This document shows positions 42,007-50,873 of a DNA stretch of 64,000 bases, piece after piece. The notes beneath the pieces were generated by a model that was not told the DNA's origin, made no database searches, and saw only the letters and a list, made by a program, of their open reading frames with translations. The stretch's first letter is position 1; the number at the start of each line of letters is the position of its first letter. The translations under genes and the position numbers were made by a program. The stretch covers positions 1 through 64,000 of the forward strand of contig JBOGNO010000003.1 in NCBI GenBank assembly GCA_050747245.1, given 5' to 3'. The DNA comes from JBOGNO01 sp050747245 (GTDB lineage Bacteria > Acidobacteriota > Terriglobia > Acidiferrales > UBA7541).

Positions 42007-43413
42007 ATGAGGGACAAGTGCGGAGGGCGGCGGTCATGCATGGTTATGAGCTATGTTGTGGTGGTCATCGTTGTTCTGTTGACTGCCGCCGCTCTCGCGC
42101 ATGCTCAGGGACCGAATTCCGTCAACGGCCCTTCCAGCATCTTGGACGAATACAAAGGGCTCCAGAATGGCTGGATAACAAAGCTCCTCGGTTCCGCGCA
42201 GCGGCTTTTCTTTTTGCTTGCCGGCATCGAAGTAGCCTGGAGCTTTACTCTTCTTGCCATCGAAAAGGCCGATTTCCAAGCACTCACTGCGGCGATCGTT
42301 CGCAAAATCATGTGGATCGGAATTTTCTACGCAATCCTTCTTTATGGCGTTACGCCAGGAGGAGGTGGGTGGATTCCTGCCATCATGGACAGCTTTCACA
42401 TTCTCGGCCAGAACGCCTCGGCCGTAGGTCCCCTTGGGCCAAGCGCAATCGTTGGTTTTGGCGTGAATATGTCCGTCGATCTTCTTTCTTCATTGAAGGG
42501 TGCGGATTTTCTGACAGGTTTTTCAAGTAGCATGGCGCTCGTTTTTTGCGCAGTGCTTATTTTCATAGCCTATCTCGCCATAGCGATCCAGTTCGTTGTG
42601 GCGATGGTCGAAAGCTACCTCGTGATTGGTGCAGGTGTGATTTTTCTTGGGTTTGGCGGATCGCGGTGGACCGCTGCGTATGTCGAGAGGTACATCGCCT
42701 ATGCTGTGTCGGTCGGCATGAAGATCCTTGTGCTTTATTTGCTTGTGGGAGCCGGGATGACGCTCTCTCAGGGCTGGATAGCGGTCGCACAAAATGCCGC
42801 TGCATCGCCAGATCCTGCTCGAACTGGATTTGACTTGGCGGCAGCTGCGGTCATGTTCCTTTGTGTTTGTTGGATGTCTCCCAAAATCTCTTCTGCAATG
42901 CTGGGCGGCGTCGCCTCGATGAGCGGCGGCGACCTGGTAGGCGTAGGCATGGGAGTGGGTGTGGCCGCAGTCGGTGCAGGCGTACTTGCGACGGGATATG
43001 CAACGCGAGGGTCGGATGCTTTGGCGAAAGTAAAGGAAGCCGTGGCCGCAGGATCGCGAGGGCCAGGTGGCGGTGGGGCGAATGGAGCAAGCGGGGCGAC
43101 ATCACGGCCAGGCGGAGGCGGGAATGGAAGCGGACCAAGCTCCCCGAGAGGAGGATCTTCGGCTGCAACACAAAGCGGCATGCCAGGTAGCGTAAATCAA
43201 CCTGCGCCGCCGTCGCGTCCTCCCACATCGCAATCGTCGGGACAGCAACCGGGGCCGCCGCGCTCCGGGGCAGCCGGCGCGAACGACTCTCTCCTCGGCG
43301 CACTTGAACGCACGGCAATGCGTACTCGTGATGTGTTGAACAGCGTTCGCATTCCGCACGACGGAACGTCTCATGCACCGCCGTCGAGTTCGACGGGACA
43401 CGGTGACAGCTAA
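42007..43413 (+). CDS. trbL: TrbL/VirB6-like polytopic channel protein
   Basis: A 468-residue protein with signal segment and about six membrane helices (for example FFLLAGIEVAWSFTLLAIE and VLIFIAYLAIAIQFVVAMVE), followed by a Gly/Ser/Pro-rich, low-complexity C-terminal tail of ~120 residues. This is the TrbL plan. It forms part of the inner-membrane channel. The order trbJ-K-L-F supports the call. Confidence 0.92.
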   Translation: MRDKCGGRRSCMVMSYVVVVIVVLLTAAALAHAQGPNSVNGPSSILDEYKGLQNGWITKLLGSAQRLFFLLAGIEVAWSFTLLAIEKADFQALTAAIVRKIMWIGIFYAILLYGVTPGGGGWIPAIMDSFHILGQNASAVGPLGPSAIVGFGVNMSVDLLSSLKGADFLTGFSSSMALVFCAVLIFIAYLAIAIQFVVAMVESYLVIGAGVIFLGFGGSRWTAAYVERYIAYAVSVGMKILVLYLLVGAGMTLSQGWIAVAQNAAASPDPARTGFDLAAAAVMFLCVCWMSPKISSAMLGGVASMSGGDLVGVGMGVGVAAVGAGVLATGYATRGSDALAKVKEAVAAGSRGPGGGGANGASGATSRPGGGGNGSGPSSPRGGSSAATQSGMPGSVNQPAPPSRPPTSQSSGQQPGPPRSGAAGANDSLLGALERTAMRTRDVLNSVRIPHDGTSHAPPSSSTGHGDS

Positions 43414-43430
43414 CTACGAGAGGTGGAGCG

Positions 43431-44126
43431 GTGGCTAAAGAACTTGCACTCACGCAGCACTTGAGTTCGAAAGAAGACTCCATCGGGAGTCCTTATCTCG
43501 TCGCGCGGAGAGAGTGGGACGAACGCTACGGCGGTTTGATCAGACGTGCGCAACAATGGCGCGGAGCTGCGGTTCTTGCTCTCCTCGTAGCTCTTGCTGA
43601 GGCCGTCGTCATTATCGGTGTAGCGACACGTCCTCGAACAACTCCGTACGTCGTGGCGGTCGATTCTCTCGGGCGTGTAGCCGCCGCGGGCGCTATCGAT
43701 CGGACTTCTCCCGTTGATGAGCGCATGAAGCTGGCGGCGATCACTCAATGGGTACAGGACATGCGCGGCGTGACCAGCGATGGTCTGGCCGAGCGTGTTT
43801 CAATCGATCATGTTTACGCAATGATTGGCAGTCAGAGCGCAGCGCAAACAATCGTCACCGACTATTTCCGAACGAATCAGCCCTTCGAACGCGGCTCCCG
43901 CGAAACAGTGCAAGTGGAAGTGAACGCAATCCTTCCCACCTCACCGCACAGCTATGAGGTCGATTGGACGGAGACGCAGCGCACACTTGACGGTAAGCCG
44001 ATCTCCTCCGACAAGTGGAAAGGCATTTTCACGGTAGCGATCAATCCCCCGACAGACGAGGCAGTTCTGAGGGTTAATCCGTTCGGAATTTACGTCATGG
44101 ATATTACGTGGTCGAAGGTTTTGTGA
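43431..44126 (+). CDS. trbF: TrbF/VirB8-like channel protein
   Basis: A 231-residue bitopic protein: a short cytoplasmic part (NPYLVARREWDERYGG-type landmark PYLVARREWDERYGG), a membrane helix (AAVLALLVALAEAVVIIGVA, ~42-62) and a periplasmic NTF2-like domain. The start is GTG 43431 with GAGAGG upstream. It would form the inner ring of the channel. Confidence 0.92.
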   Translation: MAKELALTQHLSSKEDSIGSPYLVARREWDERYGGLIRRAQQWRGAAVLALLVALAEAVVIIGVATRPRTTPYVVAVDSLGRVAAAGAIDRTSPVDERMKLAAITQWVQDMRGVTSDGLAERVSIDHVYAMIGSQSAAQTIVTDYFRTNQPFERGSRETVQVEVNAILPTSPHSYEVDWTETQRTLDGKPISSDKWKGIFTVAINPPTDEAVLRVNPFGIYVMDITWSKVL

Positions 44127-44134
44127 GGGACATC

Positions 44135-45316
44135 ATGAAGACTAAATGTATAGTGACAATGCTTGCGCTCTCTGTCGTGGGGATTCCAGTAGCACAAGCA
44201 CAGCAGGCAACGAATAGCTCACCAACACCAAACGCAACACCCGCGCAACCGCCCCCGTTGGTGTTAAAGAAAGAACCCGTCCCTTCTCCCGGCAAGTATC
44301 CGCTGGCGGAAGCTGTGCGGGTGCTGGAATCAGGTGATGCTCAAGGGAGCGGCGCGGCAAAGCGCTCGCCGACTGTTCCGGCGCTGCCCGCGGGCGCCGC
44401 TCCCTCGCCTCTTTCGCCGGAAGTGCCTCGGTCCTTCGAGGCGAAGCGCGACGTCACGCTTAACGCGACCGGCCTGGAGGCCGTGGGGTTGAGCCGTGAA
44501 TGGCTGGAGAGCCGCAATGCCCCTGCGCCCGGCAAGGACGGGCGAGTAGTGTACGCCTATGGCGGAGGCTTGCCTGTTGTAGTGTGCGCACCGCTGCACG
44601 TCTGCATCTTGGAATTGGAAGCCGGAGAGAGGATTGTCGGTGAGCCTCACATTGGAGACAGCATCCGTTGGGAGATTTCGCCTTCCTTGTCGGGAAGCGG
44701 CCCGGACGCGACACCCCTCATCATCATTAAGCCGCGGATCGCCGGGCTCGACACTACGATGGTGGTTCCTACCGACCGCAGGGCCTATTACGTTCGTCTC
44801 GAATCAAAACCGAATGAGTACGTTGCTCGCGTAGCGTTCTCCTACCCGGAAGATTCCAAACAAAAGTGGCAGGAATATCTTGCGAAGCAGCGCGAAGCGG
44901 AACAGAGGGAAAAGGCTCAGGCGGAGCGTGTCGCTGAGTTGCCGAACACGGCGCTTGAAAACATGTATTGGAATTATGAAATCAAAGGCGGCGATGTATC
45001 GACTCGGCCCTTGCATGTTATGGACGATGGTGCGAAGACCTACATCCAGATGCCTGTTGAGACGATTCACCGCGAGCTGCCCGTCCTCGTAGTGAAGGGG
45101 CCGAGCGGTTCGGAGATGGTGAACTATCGCGTCAAAGACAACATGTACATTGTGGATCGTCTCTTTGACCGAGCGGCCTTGCTACTGGGATCAGGAAAAC
45201 ATCAAACGAAGGTGGAGTTGATTCGTAAAGCGGAGGTGAGCAGTGGCAAATCGCCGGGGCAAGCACCCCAAGCGCGGCCAGCTTCAAGCATTGCGGAAGC
45301 CGGAGCGCAGCCATGA
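44135..45316 (+). CDS. trbG: TrbG/VirB9-like channel protein
   Basis: A 393-residue exported protein: signal peptide (IVTMLALSVVGIPVAQAQQ), a Pro-rich linker, then the VirB9/CagX domain with YAYGGGLPVVVCAPLHVC, PDATPLIIIKPRIAGLDT and the C-terminal MYWNYEIKGG...PLHVMDDGAKTYIQMP block. It would form the outer-membrane core with TrbI. ATG 44135 is chosen for the signal peptide with GAGGG upstream. Its end overlaps trbI (ATGA). Confidence 0.93.
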   Translation: MKTKCIVTMLALSVVGIPVAQAQQATNSSPTPNATPAQPPPLVLKKEPVPSPGKYPLAEAVRVLESGDAQGSGAAKRSPTVPALPAGAAPSPLSPEVPRSFEAKRDVTLNATGLEAVGLSREWLESRNAPAPGKDGRVVYAYGGGLPVVVCAPLHVCILELEAGERIVGEPHIGDSIRWEISPSLSGSGPDATPLIIIKPRIAGLDTTMVVPTDRRAYYVRLESKPNEYVARVAFSYPEDSKQKWQEYLAKQREAEQREKAQAERVAELPNTALENMYWNYEIKGGDVSTRPLHVMDDGAKTYIQMPVETIHRELPVLVVKGPSGSEMVNYRVKDNMYIVDRLFDRAALLLGSGKHQTKVELIRKAEVSSGKSPGQAPQARPASSIAEAGAQP

Positions 45317-46701
45317 CCGAGGAGAAACAACCAATCGAATCGCCTTCTGGGTTAGAGCTGCATCCCGAACCACCGCCAACAGCACGCATTAGCAAGAAAG
45401 TGGGCGTGGCAGTGCTCGGAGTCGTGGTCGTGGTTGGCGTCCTTGTCGTATACGGACTCTATGCGCGCCGTGAGCAGCAACAGATTGCACAAACGCAGAA
45501 TGAGGAGAAGCACCCTGAGTCGGCGCGGAATATCGGGGATCAGCTGGTAAAGGAAATTGCGCCGCCCGCCGTCGCGAATCCAACTCCGGCATTTCCCGGA
45601 CGGACTGGGCTCGATCCCGCACAAGGAAGCGCGGGAACACAAGCGCACGACCCAGGTGGCTTGCAACCTCCGGGGTTGGTGTATCACGCCGATGAAAAGG
45701 GGGATCGCTCCGTTTCGCACGGTGCGAGTACCGAGAGCAATCCATCCACCGGTGGGGTGACGGAAATCTCAGCTGAAGAAAAGTTGCGCTTGGTAGCTTT
45801 CCGCCAAGAGCAGGAAGCAATCAACGCGCCTACGGTTGTGCGTGGAGGCAACGGCTTGGCGTCAACACCGAATGCAGGTCCGATTAACGATGCTCTGCAA
45901 CAATTCGGACCGCTCGCCTCGCTCCTGGGAGCAGGAAAGGCACTGGTCGGAGCAGATGGTTCCGCTAGCGGCATAGCTCCAACGAGTGCAAAGATGCAAG
46001 CTGGCGGTGATTACGACCTGCAGAACGACCAAGAGCGAAAACAAGCTTTCATCGAAAAGACTCGGGGACGCACCGTCAATAATTATCTAAAATCCACCCG
46101 CACGCCGCCGCTTGGTAAGTACGAAGTGAAAATGGGCTGGGACATTCCAGCCATTCTTGAGCAAGGAATTAATTCCGACCTGCCCGGCGAGGTAAAAGCT
46201 TTGGTCCGCTCGAATGTCTACGACACGGCGACCGGAAAATATCTCCTGATTCCGCAAGGATCGCGCCTGGTTGGAGTTTATGACTCCCAGATCGCCTACG
46301 GACAAAACCGCTTGCAGGTAATCTGGTCGCGGATTATCTACCCCGATGGCAGCTCGATCAATCTCGATGGAATGATGGGCCAGGATATTCAAGGCATGGC
46401 CGGATTCCACGACAAAGTTGATAACCATTACAAACGATTAGTTGGTTTTGCCCTGCTTACGAGCGTATTCACAGCGGGGATCGAGCTGTCGCAAAGGCAA
46501 AGCACTTCTTTGCTCTCGACACCCACGGTAGGTCAAACGGCGTCCAGCGCGGTCGGCCAGCAACTCGGCGAACTGGGGACGGAAGTCACCAGGAAGAATT
46601 TGAGCATCCAGCCAACCGTCAAGATTCCGATTGGCTATCGTTTCAATGTGCGTGTGAACCGAGACATCCTCTTTGAGACGCCTTACGTCCCCACGGAATA
46701 G
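45313..46701 (+). CDS. trbI: TrbI/VirB10-like core protein
   Basis: A 462-residue bitopic protein with one membrane helix (VGVAVLGVVVVVGVLVVYGL, ~30-50), a Pro/Gly-rich periplasmic linker and the VirB10 beta-barrel domain (PPLGKYEVKMGWDIPAILEQGI, shown in part; LIPQGSRLVGVYDS; LDGMMGQDIQGMAGF). It spans both membranes and closes the trb operon. Confidence 0.95.
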   Translation: MTEEKQPIESPSGLELHPEPPPTARISKKVGVAVLGVVVVVGVLVVYGLYARREQQQIAQTQNEEKHPESARNIGDQLVKEIAPPAVANPTPAFPGRTGLDPAQGSAGTQAHDPGGLQPPGLVYHADEKGDRSVSHGASTESNPSTGGVTEISAEEKLRLVAFRQEQEAINAPTVVRGGNGLASTPNAGPINDALQQFGPLASLLGAGKALVGADGSASGIAPTSAKMQAGGDYDLQNDQERKQAFIEKTRGRTVNNYLKSTRTPPLGKYEVKMGWDIPAILEQGINSDLPGEVKALVRSNVYDTATGKYLLIPQGSRLVGVYDSQIAYGQNRLQVIWSRIIYPDGSSINLDGMMGQDIQGMAGFHDKVDNHYKRLVGFALLTSVFTAGIELSQRQSTSLLSTPTVGQTASSAVGQQLGELGTEVTRKNLSIQPTVKIPIGYRFNVRVNRDILFETPYVPTE

Positions 46702-46710
46702 TAGAGTGGC

Positions 46711-46739
46711 TTGAACGAAATGTGAGGGTGGTGTATATA
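46711..46739 (+). promoter_or_regulatory. Promoter of the toxin-antitoxin operon
   Basis: TTGAAC at 46711-46716 and TATATA at 46734-46739 stand 17 bases apart directly behind trbI. The following bases, TCTGTATGTATGCG, weakly resemble the element-wide operator motif, but the match is too poor to count as a fifth site. Confidence 0.6.
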
Positions 46740-46805
46740 TCTGTATGTATGCGCCGCGATGTATCTCCCGTGGCGGCAACTCTATCCCAAAGATAGTAGG
46801 GAATC

Positions 46806-47423
46806 GTGCCCAAGCGGCGAAGCGCTAATTTCGGAGTCTACAATGTCCGGCTCTTGAGTTCCCTCGACAAACTCCTGCGGGACAGACCGAGATTTATGGG
46901 AGAACTGTCGACTTCGATCAATGACGCGCTTCTGGCGGTCGACCTGAATACTGTCGAGCTTGTGACTCTTCAATCCAGACAGAAACAAACCGGGAGAGAA
47001 ACGCAAGTCGTCATCTTGAATCGACTTCGCAAGCGCATTCATCAAGTCGCCAAGAAGCGGAATTGTTCGATGAATCAGCTCGTGAATAGCGCTCTCTTGG
47101 CTTATTACTCGAAGACTGGAGAAAGCAAACTCAAACAACCAGCCAAGGGACGGGGATCTTCCACTCGTTCGTACGACACAATGTCGGAGTCGGAGCGCCG
47201 AGAGCTTCATCAGATGCTCTCTGGGCTTTCGGCAATGCAATCCGTTCCCTTCGACGCGGAAGAGTCAGATGGAACACATTACGAATACGATCGCAATCTG
47301 AGAGCCACAGTGAAGGTAACCCCTGATGGAGAGCGAACCCCTGTTGAGGAATTAGAATCAAGCTTTGGGCCCGCACGCCGGAAGAGTTCGCGCAAAATTG
47401 CACACGAGGAAGTCACAACCTGA
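46806..47423 (+). CDS. Antitoxin with two ribbon-helix-helix-like parts and a toxin-binding tail
   Basis: A 205-residue protein from GTG 46806. Two segments look like ribbon-helix-helix DNA-binding units (around residues 13-47 and 68-100, the latter ending MNQLVNSALLAYYS). The last ~80 residues (YDTMSESERRELHQML...DGTHYEYDRNLRATVKVTPDGER, landmarks only) recur as a separate gene at 55298. The gene is followed with overlap by a zeta-like P-loop protein. The pair is read as toxin-antitoxin: this protein would repress the promoter at 46711 and neutralise the toxin. No named family was recognised. Confidence 0.75.
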   Translation: MPKRRSANFGVYNVRLLSSLDKLLRDRPRFMGELSTSINDALLAVDLNTVELVTLQSRQKQTGRETQVVILNRLRKRIHQVAKKRNCSMNQLVNSALLAYYSKTGESKLKQPAKGRGSSTRSYDTMSESERRELHQMLSGLSAMQSVPFDAEESDGTHYEYDRNLRATVKVTPDGERTPVEELESSFGPARRKSSRKIAHEEVTT

Positions 47424-47971
47424 GCCAGCAAAAGCCAGCATTGTTCATCATCGCAGGACCGGTGGGCGGCGGTAAGACAACTTTCTATGAAGCCTACCTG
47501 AAAGAGCCATTCCCAACACTTGTTCCCGCACTGAGGCACCAGCAGCAACCCTTCCTTGATGACCGGCGTTCATTTGCCGTCGAAGACATTCGCGTGGACA
47601 CGCAACTACTCGATGATGCCAAGGCAGCGGGGTATTCAACCAAGGTTCTTTTCATTTCTACCGAAGATGCGAATTTGAATGTAGGGCGGGTGTTGGTGCG
47701 CATGAGTCGAGGCGGACAAGCGGTGCCCGTGACAAGCGTGATTGACTCCTATCGGGAGTCAACGAAAAACCTGTCCGAGGTCTCCAAACATGCTGATGAA
47801 TTGCTCGTGTACGACAACACAGCGCATCGGCGCGGCTTCCGCGTCGTAGCCCACTTCATCAACGGAAAATTGAGTAAAGCCCCACAAACGATCCCAGATT
47901 GGGCTGCTAAAGTGTTCGGCAAGCAATTGCACGCGACAAAACAACACGAGAAGCCCGGGCGTGGACGCTAA
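47420..47971 (+). CDS. Zeta-toxin-like P-loop kinase, probable CTG start
   Basis: A 183-residue P-loop protein: FIIAGPVGGGKTTFYE (Walker A, K19) and a C-terminal part like zeta toxins (VLFISTEDANLNVGRVLVRMSRGG, VIDSYRESTKNL). Zeta toxins phosphorylate cell-wall sugar nucleotides. The segment that normally carries NAD-x-I/F-x is short here, so the catalytic Asp is not clear and the protein may be a divergent kinase. The only codons ahead of the P-loop are CTG 47420, overlapping the antitoxin stop (CTGA), and TTG 47441, which starts too close to the motif. CTG fits the family N-terminus (x-S-Q-Q-K-P-A-L-F-I-I-A-G-P). Confidence 0.75.
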   Translation: MSQQKPALFIIAGPVGGGKTTFYEAYLKEPFPTLVPALRHQQQPFLDDRRSFAVEDIRVDTQLLDDAKAAGYSTKVLFISTEDANLNVGRVLVRMSRGGQAVPVTSVIDSYRESTKNLSEVSKHADELLVYDNTAHRRGFRVVAHFINGKLSKAPQTIPDWAAKVFGKQLHATKQHEKPGRGR

Positions 47972-48140
47972 CGAACAAACGACGCGAGGCAATACGATCT
48001 GTAACCGACGTGGTCGGAACTCCAACCAAGCAGCCTTTCCTTCCCCGCGATACGTGTCTAGCAAGATAACCTAAATAAGTCTCCACGCATCAACATCCCT
48101 GACGGTTGATCAGCAGCGGCCAACGGGACCTGGGTCACGA

Positions 48141-50873
48141 ATGCTCCTATCAAGGCGCCTGCTAAGAGTGCTCGTTTTGATAGTGGTGGCTGGCGCCCTG
48201 GTCGCCGGCATCTCCCACAAGTACGTTTGGATCTACCTCACAAGAAAACAGGCGCTTGGACCGCTCGCACCTGACCTCCTCAGCAATCCCACAACCTCAA
48301 GCAATCCTGAGGTGCTTCTTGCGGAAGCAAATCGCCTCTCTTGGCTCTTCAATTGGCCAAAGGCAGAGCCTTTCTATGTTCGCGCTGAACAACTCTTCAG
48401 GGAGAAGGGCGACACCAGAAACGAAACATACGCCCGGGTTGGCAGGATTCGAGCCCAGGCAGAGACGATGTCGTGGGTGGACGTGTCAGAAATGCTTGGG
48501 CAACAACTAGAAAATCCAGTTGCCAAGAGTGACCCAAAACTACGGCTATGGTGCCTTGCTGCGAAGGGATACACGGATTTGGAGATCAATCCGGTTTCCG
48601 CAAAACGCGCTTGGACGGAGGCCCAAGCCATCGCGCACCAGTTGGGAGAAACCCAATGGGAATCGCGGGCGAAAGGAGAACTCGGAATCATCGGTTTTCT
48701 TGAGGGTGACAGCCGCCGCGCCGCGACAATGGTTGGGGACGCACTACTATCCGCGATGGCGAGTGGCGATGTTGGGGGTCAGGTTCGATACCTTGAAATG
48801 CTCGGCAACGGCTTTAACGAAGCGAAGCGATATGGGGAAGCCCTCGCGTTCTTCGAACGCGCAATAAAGACGAGCAGAGCGATTCCCGACGCGGGGTTTC
48901 CCTTCATGGCGTTTGAAGGCGAGTCCGCGTCGCTGGTAAGCCAGGGCAAAGTGTCCGAAGCGCGCGACAAGTTGGAGCGTGCATTGACCGTCGCCAGAGA
49001 AAATCAAAAGCTTGGGCATGAAACAATGATTCTCCAACTATTGGGAGAACTCGCTGTTCACACGGGGGATCGCCAGGCCGCGATGAAGTATCTCAAGCAA
49101 TCGGGCGACCTTGCGCAGAAGTACAAATTCTATCGGACCGCGGGTCAGTCAATGATCGATTTGGCCGGGCTCTATCGAGAAGCAGGCGACCTCCAGTCCG
49201 CTGAAGAGAGTGCCACTCTCGGAGTCGATGCCAGCAGACGAGTGGGCGACAGGTACTATCTCCCGCGGGATCTGACCGTTTTGGCAGACCTCAAAGCCCA
49301 ACGAGGATCTTTCGGCGAAGCAGCGGCACTTTATGAAAATGCCGAAGACGTGATCGACGGAATGCTGGTCAACCTACATGAGGCGTACTGGAGTAGCTCT
49401 CTGGCGGGAGCGATGAGCGAGACGTATTTGAAACACTTCGAACTAGAAGCGCGGCAGGAAAAAATCGAGGATGCACTCAACGTATTGGAACGAGTCAGAG
49501 GGCGAACTGCGGCTGCTCTCCTACAAAACAAGATTTCCTTCAGCAAAAGTGAATCTGATGAAACGCGGGCGCTCGAAGACGGCCTATCCGATTTACAACT
49601 TCGATTAATGCGGTCAGAGAATTCGAAAGAGCGGACCGCCTTACTCGATCAGTTGGTTGAGAACGAGCGTCGGCTAGAGTTGACACGCACTGACCGCGGA
49701 GAATTGAAACCGGGATGGTTTCAGAAGCCTGCGCCCTTGAAAGCAGTCCAATCCAGCCTGCGTCCTGACGAAGTTGTCGTTGAATACGTGCTCAGTGAGC
49801 CGCACTCGTATTGCGTTTGGATCTCCAAGAAGCGAGCGGGTCTAAGAGTGTTGCCCGCTGGACGGCGACAGATTGAAGAGTTGACACGCAAATACTTGGA
49901 TGTGACGCGAACGAAGCGTGATGACATCGACCTGGCAAAACAACTCTACACCGTACTTCTGAGCCCGCTTCCTCAAGGGGCAGTTGGCGAACGCCTTGTC
50001 ATCATTCCGGACGGAATACTCAATCTATTGCCCTTCGACACTCTTCGCGACCTAACAGGCTCACTTTTGCTCGAGAGCCGGACAATAAGTTATGTCCCAG
50101 CCTCGACCGTCCTGAGCGTTCTCAGAAATATGAAGGAAATGCAGCCCTCGCGGCGCGCCTTCCTGGGGGTAGGAGATGTGCCTTACCAGAATCAGGGCAA
50201 GGTCTCCGCGAAGGTGGACAAGCCAACCGGAGTCAAGCAAAGGCTCCTCCGCGGATTGTCCGACACATTCGGCAGCTCTCTGTATGATTTGCCAAAGACT
50301 CGCGAAGAAGTCATCGAAGTGAACGAGATTGTCGGCAAAGATGGAGTCGTGTTGTTAGGTGCTGACGCGACCGAGACCGCATTCAAATCTGCTCCATTGG
50401 ATGATTTCAAAATCATTCATATTGCTGCGCATGGATTCGCGGACACTCAATTTCCAGAGCGATCTGGGCTTGTGCTGGGCGTGGACCCGAGTTCTCACGA
50501 TGACGGATTATTGCAGGTCCGCGAGATCATACGCCTTCGTTTTAACGCCGACCTTGTAACGCTCTCCGCCTGTAACACGGGGATTGGAAAGCTCCAGGGG
50601 GAGGAAGGGGTCACGAATCTGGTTGAGGCATTTCTTGTAAGCGGCGCAAAGGCAGTGGTAGCGAGCCTCTGGAGTGCCGATGACACCTACACGCTCGCTC
50701 TCATGGAGCGGTTTTATACTCACATTGCGGAGGGCCAGGACAAGGCCGCGGCGTTGCGGCAGGCAAAACTTGACTTGCTCGTAAAATACGGTAAACAAGT
50801 TCCACCCTATTATTGGGGAGCCTTTGTTTTGGTAGGAGACGGCGGGTCTCCGATTCCATTGAGGGTCCAATGA
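48141..50873 (+). CDS. TPR-CHAT caspase-like protease with N-terminal membrane anchor
   Basis: A 910-residue protein. A membrane segment (VLVLIVVAGALVAGISH, ~9-26) comes first, then about ten TPR-type helical repeats (~55-440), a coiled region and a C-terminal CHAT domain (~610-905). The catalytic pair is visible: His in IHIAAHGFAD (H764) and Cys in LVTLSACNTGIG (C811); FVLVGDGG ends the domain. CHAT proteases cut partner proteins after a trigger sensed through TPR or bound partners. Its last codons overlap the S41 protease gene (ATGA at 50870-50873), so the two are coupled. No strong ribosome site was seen ahead of ATG 48141. Confidence 0.9.
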   Translation: MLLSRRLLRVLVLIVVAGALVAGISHKYVWIYLTRKQALGPLAPDLLSNPTTSSNPEVLLAEANRLSWLFNWPKAEPFYVRAEQLFREKGDTRNETYARVGRIRAQAETMSWVDVSEMLGQQLENPVAKSDPKLRLWCLAAKGYTDLEINPVSAKRAWTEAQAIAHQLGETQWESRAKGELGIIGFLEGDSRRAATMVGDALLSAMASGDVGGQVRYLEMLGNGFNEAKRYGEALAFFERAIKTSRAIPDAGFPFMAFEGESASLVSQGKVSEARDKLERALTVARENQKLGHETMILQLLGELAVHTGDRQAAMKYLKQSGDLAQKYKFYRTAGQSMIDLAGLYREAGDLQSAEESATLGVDASRRVGDRYYLPRDLTVLADLKAQRGSFGEAAALYENAEDVIDGMLVNLHEAYWSSSLAGAMSETYLKHFELEARQEKIEDALNVLERVRGRTAAALLQNKISFSKSESDETRALEDGLSDLQLRLMRSENSKERTALLDQLVENERRLELTRTDRGELKPGWFQKPAPLKAVQSSLRPDEVVVEYVLSEPHSYCVWISKKRAGLRVLPAGRRQIEELTRKYLDVTRTKRDDIDLAKQLYTVLLSPLPQGAVGERLVIIPDGILNLLPFDTLRDLTGSLLLESRTISYVPASTVLSVLRNMKEMQPSRRAFLGVGDVPYQNQGKVSAKVDKPTGVKQRLLRGLSDTFGSSLYDLPKTREEVIEVNEIVGKDGVVLLGADATETAFKSAPLDDFKIIHIAAHGFADTQFPERSGLVLGVDPSSHDDGLLQVREIIRLRFNADLVTLSACNTGIGKLQGEEGVTNLVEAFLVSGAKAVVASLWSADDTYTLALMERFYTHIAEGQDKAAALRQAKLDLLVKYGKQVPPYYWGAFVLVGDGGSPIPLRVQ

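Noticed and set aside
46734..46752. Fifth copy of the operator-like motif ahead of the toxin-antitoxin genes
   Set aside because: Only the TATATA and TGTATG parts match; the flanking GGTGC and AGCAGCA parts do not.
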